Origin: CBDTTM01 sp965363355
GTDB taxonomy: Bacteria; Bacillota; Negativicutes; Selenomonadales; Selenomonadaceae
NCBI GenBank assembly: GCA_965363355.1
Contig: CBDTTM010000059.1
Span: forward strand, 1-12,765
Direction: 5' to 3'
DNA: 12,765 nucleotides
The notes beneath the pieces are model-generated. The model worked only from the letters and a program-made list of their open reading frames with translations. It did no database searches and had not been told where the DNA came from. Positions within the stretch are counted from its first letter, which is position 1. Each line of letters starts with the position of its first letter. A program made the translations under genes and the position numbers. Shown here piece after piece: positions 1 to 5,939 of the stretch.

Positions 1-621
1 GCGGCGCGTAGCTTCTTCCAAGACGCTGTCTGGGTTGCATTCATAGTCAAGCTTGTTGTTCTTGCCTTTTCCCATGACCTTGACCTGCATGCCCATAGCT
101 TTGGCAAAAGAGTAAAGCTCCATAACAGCACCTGGTTCATCGCCAGCAGAGCCTGTGTAAATCACACCATTTTTATCGCCAAGTTTTTTAAGATAAGAAC
201 CAATGACAACATCGGTTTCGACATCCATCATGACAACATGTTTATGGTTATTTAAAGCATCGGTTGCAATTTTAACGCCGACCTCTGGAACTCCAGTTAC
301 ATCAATCGCACATTCCACAAGGTTGGCCTGAGCAATGAGATCCGAATTTTCTGTAGCGACATATTTACCCATTTCCATATATTTATTGGCATCTTCCAAT
401 GTTTTTGCCACGGCAATATCTTCATCTTTTATGCCTGCATAATGAAATGCATTGATTACATTTTCCATTTTTATATCGGAAACAATTGCTGGCATAATGC
501 CTTTCATCAACGCCATCTGGGTTACCATTCCGCGGCCCATCTGTCCTGCGCCAACGATCCCCGTGCGAATAATCTTACCTTCAGCTTCACGCTTGATTAA
601 TTTTTGATCCATGTTCAACAT
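1..621 (-). CDS. Homoserine dehydrogenase-like NAD(P)-dependent oxidoreductase (COG4091 type), N-terminal part
   Basis: Only the first 207 residues are in the window; the frame is open to the left edge. ATG at 621 follows AGGAGA at 629-634 with 7 nt spacing, so the start is well supported. The protein opens with a Rossmann nucleotide-binding motif (residues 21-31, GIVGAGQMGRG), followed by segments typical of the homoserine-dehydrogenase-like family that carries a C-terminal SAF domain (for example ECAIDVTGVPEVG around 107-119, and MMDVETDVVIG, GSAGDEPGAVMELY further on). In that family the full length is usually more than 400 residues, so about half is missing. It is the last visible gene of a glucitol-type PTS operon, 46 nt behind srlB, in the position where a sorbitol-6-phosphate dehydrogenase might be expected. 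Family membership is fairly firm. The substrate is unknown: oxidation of the imported sugar-alcohol phosphate or a derivative is an inference from context. Confidence 0.75.
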   Translation of the reverse strand, partial: MLNMDQKLIKREAEGKIIRTGIVGAGQMGRGMVTQMALMKGIMPAIVSDIKMENVINAFHYAGIKDEDIAVAKTLEDANKYMEMGKYVATENSDLIAQANLVECAIDVTGVPEVGVKIATDALNNHKHVVMMDVETDVVIGSYLKKLGDKNGVIYTGSAGDEPGAVMELYSFAKAMGMQVKVMGKGKNNKLDYECNPDSVLEEATRR

Positions 622-644
622 AATAAAGTCTCCTTTTTTCTATT

Positions 645-665
645 AAAAACACTTATAGTGTTTTT
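645..665 (-). terminator. Small hairpin between srlB and the oxidoreductase gene (possible attenuator)
   Basis: A perfect 9-bp inverted repeat (AAAAACACT / AGTGTTTTT, loop of 3 nt) lies right after the srlB stop. On the transcribed strand it ends in five U, but those U are within the stem and it has few G-C pairs. It may lower expression of the downstream oxidoreductase or stabilise the upstream message. It is unlikely to stop transcription completely because the next gene has no visible promoter of its own. Confidence 0.35.
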
Positions 666-667
666 CG

Positions 668-1039
668 CTAATGAATTTCAATCGTCTGTCCTTTTTGGAT
701 GTCCTGCTTCAAAAGAGCCTGTTCTCCTCGTAGCATGATGCAGCCTGGTCGATCAGGAACATCGCCTCCTTTAAAGCACAAGGTACAGTGTCCAAGCTCT
801 TTTAACGTGGACACTGCCTCATCACCAATCGCCGTGATTTCAAAAACTTTATCGGCGATGATCATCGTGTCTCCTATTTCTAACGGTAAGAGCAATTGCG
901 TCTTCGTATGCAAAATAGATATTTCGGCAAGTTCTGGAGGAGCATCTTCGTTGAAGAGAATGACAAAATTGGCATCCTCATCTTCCAGGAAAAAAAGTGC
1001 ATCATCCCCCCAACTGACAATTTCAGAAAAATATTTCAT
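668..1039 (-). CDS. srlB: PTS glucitol/sorbitol-specific IIA component
   Basis: A cytoplasmic phosphocarrier that takes phosphate from HPr and passes it to the IIB domain of SrlE. From the ATG at 1039 the protein has 123 residues, the same length as E. coli SrlB. This start follows a GGAGG-type site in the sequence ctggaggaaaact; a longer reading frame to 1087 exists but would run into srlE and lacks family similarity. The segment EISILHTKTQ (His44) matches the region around the phospho-accepting histidine in the E. coli protein (FIHCHGEL), and ELGHCTLCFKG near residues 80-90 matches the conserved ELGHVTLRFDG. It sits 22 nt behind srlE. Which sugar alcohol is transported cannot be told from this subunit. 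Confidence 0.9.
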   Translation of the reverse strand: MKYFSEIVSWGDDALFFLEDEDANFVILFNEDAPPELAEISILHTKTQLLLPLEIGDTMIIADKVFEITAIGDEAVSTLKELGHCTLCFKGGDVPDRPGCIMLRGEQALLKQDIQKGQTIEIH

Positions 1040-1061
1040 AGTTTTCCTCCAGTAAAGTTTA

Positions 1062-2060
1062 TTAGTAAAGCCCAATACTTGCTGCATAAGCTATCACAAC
1101 AGAAAGGGGGCCCGTAATGACGCGAGAATAAAGAACAGCTGGAACACCAAGCTCAATTGTCTCAGGCTCAGCTTCCCCAAGGCTCAGTCCAACCGGAACA
1201 AAATCAGCTCCAACTTGGGCATTGATTGCAAAAAGGGCCGGCAAAGCGTACTGCGCTGGTATATTCCCAAGACCAATCTGCGCTCCTAGTAAAGTTCCAA
1301 CAACCTGAGCAATGACAGCCCCAGGCCCCAATACAGGTGATATAAACGGTATTGCACAGATAAATGAAATGACAAGCATTCCTGGCAGAGTGCTGGCAAT
1401 CGGCGAAATCGTGTTGGCGATGACATTGCCTATACCCGATGCACTGATGACACCCAAAATCATACTTACAAATGCCATAAACGGGAGAATACTCTTTATC
1501 GTAATATCAATGGTTTCCCGGCCAGCTGCATAAAATTTATTGACAATGCCGCCAATTCCTATACCTAAACGCGTCACAAAATTTTTCTTTTTCCCAGAAT
1601 TCATCTTAGCAATTTCTGCTTTTGCCTGTTCTTTGCTTTTAGGTGAACCAGCTGCCTGTATCGAAACAGAAGGTTCTGCCTTAGTTTCGGTTCCATCCGC
1701 ATAACTTAAGCATTTTTCGGTAACAGCTGACACATAAAGGTCTTCCGTTATAAATTGTGCGAGAGGTCCTGTTTTACCCACGGGCAAAACATTTACGGTA
1801 AAGATTTTTTTCTTTGGATACACGCCGCACCTAGCAGTTCCACCGCAGTCAACTACTGTTAAAAGGATCTCAGTATCGGCAACACCTGTAGAAAAACCAT
1901 CAATGGCTTCACAGCCCGTCATTTCCGCAATTTTTTCTGCAACTGGATGAATCCCGCCACCAGTCACGCTTACAATTTTATGTTTTTGTTCGGTTGGTAC
2001 AATCGTCAACGGGCCGCCCCAGCCACCAGAACCTTTTTTTATTGTGATGGATTTATACAT
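1062..2060 (-). CDS. srlE: PTS glucitol/sorbitol-specific IIBC component
   Basis: A 332-residue two-domain permease subunit (E. coli SrlE is 319). The N-terminal IIB domain (about 1-127) contains DCGGTARCGVYPKKK; Cys72 or Cys78 of this motif corresponds to the phospho-cysteine region of the family. A charged, Ala/Lys/Ser-rich linker (about 128-165) precedes the C-terminal IIC part (about 170-332) with several hydrophobic segments and the conserved FAINAQVGADFVPVGLSLGEAEPE-like region. The C-terminal domain belongs in the cytoplasmic membrane, where it works with SrlA to import and phosphorylate the polyol. ATG at 2060 is preceded by GAGGGC. The gene lies 29 nt behind srlA. The linker differs in length from that of the enteric protein. 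Confidence 0.92.
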   Translation of the reverse strand: MYKSITIKKGSGGWGGPLTIVPTEQKHKIVSVTGGGIHPVAEKIAEMTGCEAIDGFSTGVADTEILLTVVDCGGTARCGVYPKKKIFTVNVLPVGKTGPLAQFITEDLYVSAVTEKCLSYADGTETKAEPSVSIQAAGSPKSKEQAKAEIAKMNSGKKKNFVTRLGIGIGGIVNKFYAAGRETIDITIKSILPFMAFVSMILGVISASGIGNVIANTISPIASTLPGMLVISFICAIPFISPVLGPGAVIAQVVGTLLGAQIGLGNIPAQYALPALFAINAQVGADFVPVGLSLGEAEPETIELGVPAVLYSRVITGPLSVVIAYAASIGLY

Positions 2061-2089
2061 GAATAAGCCCTCGCTTTCTCTAACAAATC

Positions 2090-2617
2090 TTAAAAAGTTT
2101 TTCCTTCTTTTTCACACATATAGGCATATATTTTTTCTGTCAAAATACCACGGATAAGGATCACGACCACACCAACGAGGAAATAACGAACAGCTAAATC
2201 GCCAAGAGGAAGCCCCAGTGCCGTAATCCCAGCTGCAATACCCATGTAAACAAAAAGTTCACCACCATTGGCATGCGGAAATAATCCTGTAACTGGATGT
2301 AAAAAACTCACATTTGCATCGTAGAATGCTGGTTTATATTTCTCATCTACAAAGCGACCAAAAGTGTAACTCATTGGGTTTCCTAAAAACAGTACAGCTA
2401 AAATCGGCAAAACCGTATATCGAGTAATGATGTTTTGCGTTGCTTTTTCTGCAACTTTATAGACACGTTCTTCTCCAATAAGCTTGATCACCGAACTGAC
2501 TGCTGTCATCAAGATGACAACCAATGGTATGATCCCTGTCACCCAACTTGAAAATGTCGCAGCTCCTGCTTTAAAAAGTTCCATAAAACCGTTTGCTAAC
2601 CCAGCAATAATTTCCAT
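2090..2617 (-). CDS. srlA: PTS glucitol/sorbitol-specific IIC component
   Basis: A 175-residue membrane subunit of the sorbitol-type PTS. It matches E. coli SrlA (187 residues) throughout: VTGIIPLVV, GNPMSYTFGRFVDEKYKPAFYD and GLFPHANGGELFVYMGIA correspond to [31 protein letters not shown] and GLFPHINPGELFVYLGIA. Hydrophobic segments lie near residues 28-48, 68-82 and 123-162. ATG at 2617 is preferred because the protein then aligns with the start of E. coli SrlA and AGGTGA lies just upstream; an in-frame GTG at 2626 would add three residues. Together with SrlE it forms the transport channel. Confidence 0.92.
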   Translation of the reverse strand: MEIIAGLANGFMELFKAGAATFSSWVTGIIPLVVILMTAVSSVIKLIGEERVYKVAEKATQNIITRYTVLPILAVLFLGNPMSYTFGRFVDEKYKPAFYDANVSFLHPVTGLFPHANGGELFVYMGIAAGITALGLPLGDLAVRYFLVGVVVILIRGILTEKIYAYMCEKEGKTF

Positions 2618-2672
2618 AATCTTCACCTTTACCTTTCATTCTGTTATTTTCATTTCGAAGTATAAAGAAAAA

Positions 2673-2704
2673 GAAAATCTTCAAGGGCCCTCTTTCTGAT
2701 TTTC
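2673..2704 (-). terminator. Terminator-like hairpin between gutM and srlA
   Basis: Immediately after the gutM stop codon the transcribed strand carries GAAAATC ... GATTTTC arms (2698-2704 and 2673-2679) around a partly pairable GGGCCC-containing centre, followed by a U-rich run (TTTTCTTTTTCTTT). It resembles a leaky intrinsic terminator that would reduce read-through from the regulator-type gene into the transport genes. The inner stem is imperfect, so the effect is uncertain. Confidence 0.4.
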
Positions 2705-2706
2705 CA

Positions 2707-3120
2707 TTAATTAGCAATTGCCATTGTTTCTTTGCTTGCTTGTGATTCTAAACGAAGTTCCAAAGCTTCCAAAGCTTGTAGATGACCTTTATATAATTTT
2801 CTCCTTTTTTCCGGTAGTGCCATATAATCTCGCTTAAGCTCATAAATGCTTTTTCCAGCTACATTGGCAAGAGTTTTAAATCTATTAAAAATAGTAATGC
2901 CTTCCATCATTTCTCCACCTGTAATTACACCATCATTCTTACACGCAATAATTACGATGTTTCCCGGACCTATTTTTCGCCGCTGCGCGCCAATTCCTAT
3001 ATTGCCTAATTTATGCAATCGGCTCACAGCTTTTCTATATTGCTTGACCTGTATATGCGTACCGATAACTTGTATAACCAGCAAAATAAACAAGACTCCG
3101 AACAAAGTTTCCATTTTCAT
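2707..3120 (-). CDS. srlM: Glucitol operon activator-like protein (GutM/SrlM family)
   Basis: A 137-residue protein of the GutM family (E. coli SrlM is 119). Residues 5-20 (LFGVLFILLVIQVIGT) form one hydrophobic segment, as in other members, followed by a basic stretch (VKQYRKAVSRLHK) and the family pattern GNIGIGAQRRKIGPGNIVIIACKNDGVITGGEMMEGITIFNR split across residues 39-80; compare GRVGVGRSSGRFKPRVVVAIALDD in E. coli. The C-terminus is charged. ATG at 3120 follows a strong AGGAGG site. It is the first gene of the PTS operon behind the promoter at 3252-3280. In enteric bacteria GutM is described as an activator of the gut operon; the membrane-like N-terminus leaves its mechanism open. Confidence 0.85.
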   Translation of the reverse strand: MKMETLFGVLFILLVIQVIGTHIQVKQYRKAVSRLHKLGNIGIGAQRRKIGPGNIVIIACKNDGVITGGEMMEGITIFNRFKTLANVAGKSIYELKRDYMALPEKRRKLYKGHLQALEALELRLESQASKETMAIAN

Positions 3121-3251
3121 TTCATTTCCTCCTCTTACCGTTACATCACAATGCTTTTTAATCTATCCTATTTTTCCTATAAATGAATTCGCGTGCATAA
3201 AAACTATCATTTCTTTATTCTCAGAACCTATATATCATTCTGACAATTCAT

Positions 3252-3280
3252 ATTATAGCATTGCCAAAACTCTTTTACAA
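3252..3280 (-). promoter_or_regulatory. Promoter of the glucitol PTS operon
   Basis: On the minus strand there is TTGTAA (3275-3280), a 17-nt spacer and a perfect TATAAT (3252-3257), in the only sizeable gap upstream of gutM. The predicted start point near 3245 leaves a leader of roughly 125 nt before the gutM ATG, in which I see no other clear element. Confidence 0.7.
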
Positions 3281-3314
3281 TGTATTGGCACATGAACATT
3301 TGTAAAAGAGTTTT
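3266..3314. promoter_or_regulatory. Inverted repeat overlapping the srl promoter, probable SorC-type operator
   Basis: Two perfect 15-bp arms (AAAACTCTTTTACAA at 3266-3280 and its reverse complement at 3300-3314) are separated by 19 bp. The promoter-proximal arm covers the -35 hexamer and part of the spacer; the distal arm is centred about 62 bp upstream of the predicted start point. Arm centres are 34 bp apart, close to three helical turns. This layout suits the tetrameric SorC-family regulator encoded just upstream. The 19-nt loop and lack of a following U tract on the minus strand make a terminator less likely. Confidence 0.6.
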
Positions 3315-3364
3315 ACTGTTTTTTTATTTTTTACATATGTTCAACAACCGCTTATATGAAAATT

Positions 3365-3405
3365 GCAAGCCGGTTTTTATCTATAAAAAAGATAATCTGG
3401 CTTGC
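3365..3405 (-). terminator. Probable terminator of the SorC-family regulator gene
   Basis: It begins 15 nt after the regulator stop codon. Outer arms GCAAGCC / GGCTTGC (7 bp) and an inner 6-bp TTATCT / AGATAA pairing are separated by an internal loop, and the transcribed strand then reads AATTTT. The U tract is short, so strength is uncertain. Confidence 0.5.
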
Positions 3406-3420
3406 AATACCTGTATTTTG

Positions 3421-4401
3421 CTATTCATTTTTTTCCATGAACGCAACCAGTTCTTGTGCACAATCCACATCCGTAATAAGAATATTTATATAGCCGCCTC
3501 GAATAGCGCCCAAAACAGCGTCTAGCTTTTGTTTCCCACCAGCAATGCCCACGCGTTTTGGGATTTTCTCCAATTGTTCGATAGGCATGCCCGCAATACG
3601 CTCATTGAATTCCTGAAATTTTTTCATCTCGCCCTTAATGTCAAAAAAACGCAAGGCGATGTCACCCACAGCTCCCTTATTCACAAAATCCTCTAAGATA
3701 TTTCGATCCACGTAACCTGTCTCAAGCAGTGTTGAATCTTTAGTTTCAGGAATTCCGATTCCCATGATGACCATATCGATTTTATGATATAGATTGATGA
3801 TTTTTCGAATAGATTTTTCCTTTTGAAAGCCATCCATCACTTTTTTATCAGAAAATATCGCTGGTGAAAAAAATTGGATGCATTCGCCACCAAAAAGATC
3901 TGCAAACTCTCTCACTAAATAATTCGAATGAATATCGAGCCTGCTTTCAGCCACCCCACCTAATATCGGAACAAACGTACATTTTATAGCTTTCTCGATC
4001 ACACATTCCGCTCGCGTTACATTTTGTATGGTCATTCCCATACCTACGCCCACATAGTCACCATCAGAGATTGCACGCGACAGAAAATCCAATGTACCTT
4101 TTCCAATAGCTGAGCTTATGTGCTGCGTGCCTTTTTCTAAAGGACTGCTTTGTACGATGATGACTTCCCGTAAATCAAACAGTTTTTCTAATTTACGTTC
4201 AAGCTGGCCAAACGCTACATTGTCTGGATTATTTATTTCAATCTTCACAATCCCATATTCACGTCCCAATTTGAGCATCCTTGAAACAGTCGGTCGTGAA
4301 ATTTCAAGCAGATCACATATCTCCTGTTGCCCTTTTCCATCCTGATAATAAAGGCTGCAACACTTAAAAATCAATCGTGTATCATCTACCATCTTTTTCA
4401 T
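3421..4401 (-). CDS. SorC-family sugar-binding transcriptional regulator
   Basis: A 326-residue one-component regulator. An N-terminal helix-turn-helix is visible at about residues 24-46 (QQEICDLLEISRPTVSRMLK), followed by the SorC/DeoR-like sugar-phosphate-binding domain (about 60-320) with the family pattern GVGMGMTIQNV and later MGIGIPE, GDIALRFFD and KRVGIAGGKQK. ATG at 4401 follows AAGGGGG (4408-4414) with 6 nt spacing. Proteins of this family bind phosphorylated sugars or polyols and control the adjacent catabolic operon. Here the gene lies upstream of, and in the same direction as, the glucitol-type PTS genes but is separated from them by a terminator-like hairpin and a new promoter. 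The natural effector is likely the phosphorylated PTS substrate, by inference. It has its own extended -10 promoter at 4437-4445. Confidence 0.88.
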   Translation of the reverse strand: MKKMVDDTRLIFKCCSLYYQDGKGQQEICDLLEISRPTVSRMLKLGREYGIVKIEINNPDNVAFGQLERKLEKLFDLREVIIVQSSPLEKGTQHISSAIGKGTLDFLSRAISDGDYVGVGMGMTIQNVTRAECVIEKAIKCTFVPILGGVAESRLDIHSNYLVREFADLFGGECIQFFSPAIFSDKKVMDGFQKEKSIRKIINLYHKIDMVIMGIGIPETKDSTLLETGYVDRNILEDFVNKGAVGDIALRFFDIKGEMKKFQEFNERIAGMPIEQLEKIPKRVGIAGGKQKLDAVLGAIRGGYINILITDVDCAQELVAFMEKNE

Positions 4402-4436
4402 AAGCTTCCCCCTTTGAGCTGGATAAAATCATGTCG

Positions 4437-4445
4437 ATTATATCA
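4437..4445 (-). promoter_or_regulatory. Extended -10 promoter of the SorC-family gene
   Basis: The minus strand reads TGATATAAT, a perfect TGnTATAAT extended -10 element (TATAAT at 4437-4442), about 36 nt upstream of the regulator ATG. No good -35 lies 16-18 nt upstream, which is common for extended -10 promoters. Confidence 0.55.
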
Positions 4446-4531
4446 TTCTCCGCCAAACAATGCTACTGCCTTTTTATACAATGCCTTCTATTTTTTTATT
4501 TACAATATAATTACATCATCTGTTATATTAA

Positions 4532-4563
4532 TTGTAAACTAAATCAATTCAAACTGTTTACAA
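4532..4563 (+). promoter_or_regulatory. BirA-type operator 1 of the biotin operon
   Basis: TTGTAAACT (4532-4540), 14 bp, TGTTTACAA (4555-4563). This is a symmetric match to the bacterial BirA box (TTGTAAACC - spacer - GGTTTACAA) and ends one base before the -35 hexamer. With biotin in excess, BirA-biotinyl-AMP bound here would compete with RNA polymerase. The operon genes (bioW, bioF) support the assignment. Confidence 0.85.
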
Positions 4564-4592
4564 TTGACGCTATTCTCTTTTTGTTCTATAAT
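4564..4592 (+). promoter_or_regulatory. Promoter of the biotin operon
   Basis: TTGACG (4564-4569), a 17-nt spacer and a perfect TATAAT (4587-4592). The predicted start point near 4599 gives a leader of about 100 nt that contains the second BirA-type box. Confidence 0.8.
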
Positions 4593-4648
4593 CAAACTCA
4601 TGTAAACAACTTATCTTCCATGGCCATTTTTGTATACATCCGCATTAT

Positions 4649-4680
4649 TTGTTAACCATAAAATATTTTTACATTAACAA
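4649..4680 (+). promoter_or_regulatory. BirA-type operator 2 in the biotin leader
   Basis: TTGTTAACC (4649-4657, exact match to the Gram-positive half-site), 14 bp, CATTAACAA (4672-4680, 7 of 9 to GGTTAACAA). The spacing equals that of the first box. It lies about 50-80 nt downstream of the predicted start point and ends 7 nt before the ribosome binding site, so bound BirA could act as a road-block. Confidence 0.7.
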
Positions 4681-4699
4681 TAAAAAAAAGGAGCTTATT

Positions 4700-5185
4700 A
4701 TGTCTATACGTTATATAACGACTACAGCCTTACTTGCCAGTATCATTGCTCTTTCTGGTTCTTTGAAAGTACCTGGCATTCTTCCCGGTACAGAATTTCA
4801 ACTTTCTGCCCCGATTGCAGTGGCGATTTGTGCAGTCTATGGGTTTCGGCAGTATTTTCTCGCTGGCGTTCTCGCTAGCTCGATCAGCCTGATTCTTGGC
4901 ACACAAACGGTATTCAATATCGCCATTGCCTTATTATTTCGCCTTACCGTTGGACTCGTTATGGTTTTTGCCGGAACTTCCTTTTTGCCTGTTGTTTTGG
5001 CCGGACCGCTTGGTTCTTTCATCGCTAGGATCAGCCTAGTCTTCATCATGGAGCAAGCAGCATGGGCCGTTATTTTAAGTGCAGTCCCCGGCATGATTTA
5101 TACAGCACTTGCCGCCTGGCCATTGACCATAGCTTTACGAAAAATCACCCAAAAAGCCGAAAGAGGGGTTTCCCGTGCTCTATAG
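4700..5185 (+). CDS. Small integral membrane protein of the biotin operon, ECF S-component-like (candidate precursor transporter)
   Basis: A 161-residue, very hydrophobic protein. ATG at 4700 follows AAGGAG (4688-4693) with 6 nt spacing; an upstream extension of the frame to 4649 would start inside the BirA box and is not used. Hydrophobic segments lie at about residues 6-22, 36-48, 53-68, 71-91, 97-115 and 118-146, suggesting five or six membrane helices. The pattern (ALLASIIALSG, GTEFQLSAPIAVAICAVYGF, YFLAGVLASSISLILGTQT) resembles substrate-binding S-components of energy-coupling-factor vitamin transporters, but the GPTGGY-type signature of BioY is absent. It is first in an operon with bioW and bioF, overlaps bioW by 11 nt, and is under BirA-type operators. 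Import of pimelate, a biotin precursor or biotin is inferred only from context. No ATPase or EcfT gene is in the window. Confidence 0.65.
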   Translation: MSIRYITTTALLASIIALSGSLKVPGILPGTEFQLSAPIAVAICAVYGFRQYFLAGVLASSISLILGTQTVFNIAIALLFRLTVGLVMVFAGTSFLPVVLAGPLGSFIARISLVFIMEQAAWAVILSAVPGMIYTALAAWPLTIALRKITQKAERGVSRAL

Positions 5186-5939
5186 TATAAAAATGAGATC
5201 CGCTAAACAAGAAGGTTCTGTTCAGCGCCACATTTCAGGAGCTGAACGCATCGTAAAAAAAGATAAAGTAGACGCAGTCGTTCAGTCCATGGTGCAAAGA
5301 GCGATGAATCACGATCGCGGGCAAGCTGATTTTATCAACTTAAAAATCGAAGAAATCTCAACTCCTGATCTCTTATACATCGACCAGCTTCCCATATACA
5401 GTTTGACAGCCAAGAACCTGCCGCAAGCACAGCAGCTTGCCATCAACAAACTAGCCTCTGCCGGGGTCACTGACACTGCTGCCAAACGAGGTCTTGAGCA
5501 ATTAACTCAATTAGACGATAGCATGCATGGCGCGATGCTCTTATCGGCCCTTACCGGGGAACGTCTAGATACACAAAAATCCCGTGGCGTCCGCGTCACG
5601 AATATGGATATAGCGGATGCAACAGATTACGAAAGCCGGCTGCAAAAACTAGGCCTTACGGATATCCATGTCAGAGAAGCCTTAGTACTCGCCTCAAAAG
5701 TACAATCCGCACCGGGAATCAAAGCTGAGCTTTGCTGGTCCGATGATTTGACCTATACAACTGGCTATGTTGCCGATTCAAGCGGATATTTCCGTATTCC
5801 AAACCTAAAAAAACTGAACAATCCCGTTGGCGGACGTGCCTTTTTCATTGATGAAAAAACAGACTTGATCGCTTTGATCCACTATTTAGAAAATGTTCCT
5901 GTATTGGTAACGCCAAAAGTAAGCGAGGTCATACGATGA
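5175..5939 (+). CDS. bioW: 6-carboxyhexanoate-CoA ligase (pimeloyl-CoA synthetase)
   Basis: BioW activates free pimelate with ATP and CoA to pimeloyl-CoA, the substrate of BioF. The 254-residue protein matches B. subtilis BioW over its whole length: YSIKMRSA at the start, HISGAER (19-25), RGVRVTNMD (137-145), ELCWSDDLTYTTGYVA (185-200), GGRAFFID (219-226). The GTG at 5175 is the chosen start because YSIKMR aligns with YSVRMR of B. subtilis and AGAGGGG lies just upstream; an ATG at 5193 would remove these residues. The start lies 11 nt inside the upstream membrane-protein gene, and the stop forms an ATGA overlap with bioF, so translation of the three genes is probably coupled. No bioI (P450 that makes pimelate) is in the window, so the source of pimelate is not explained here. 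Confidence 0.93.
   Translation: MLYSIKMRSAKQEGSVQRHISGAERIVKKDKVDAVVQSMVQRAMNHDRGQADFINLKIEEISTPDLLYIDQLPIYSLTAKNLPQAQQLAINKLASAGVTDTAAKRGLEQLTQLDDSMHGAMLLSALTGERLDTQKSRGVRVTNMDIADATDYESRLQKLGLTDIHVREALVLASKVQSAPGIKAELCWSDDLTYTTGYVADSSGYFRIPNLKKLNNPVGGRAFFIDEKTDLIALIHYLENVPVLVTPKVSEVIR

Noticed and set aside
1040..1087. N-terminal extension of srlB by 16 residues
   Set aside because: The longer frame overlaps srlE, has no family similarity, and the ATG at 1039 has a strong ribosome binding site and gives the normal 123-residue length.
3117..3125. Tiny reading frame ATG AAA TGA overlapping the gutM start
   Set aside because: A two-codon frame produced by chance in the A-rich sequence between the ribosome binding site and the gutM ATG; nothing supports its use.
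3266..3314. Inverted repeat before gutM read as a BirA box
   Set aside because: The half-sites are in the opposite order (TTTTACAA ... TTGTAAAA instead of TTGTAAAC ... GTTTACAA) and the genes are not biotin genes.
4837..5094. 85-residue minus-strand reading frame opposite the membrane-protein gene
   Set aside because: It has no ribosome binding site or recognisable domain and is the antisense of a clearly coding, operon-embedded gene.
4700..5185. Naming the biotin-operon membrane protein bioY
   Set aside because: The hydrophobic pattern is S-component-like, but the GPTGGY-type BioY signature is missing, so the symbol would overstate what is seen.
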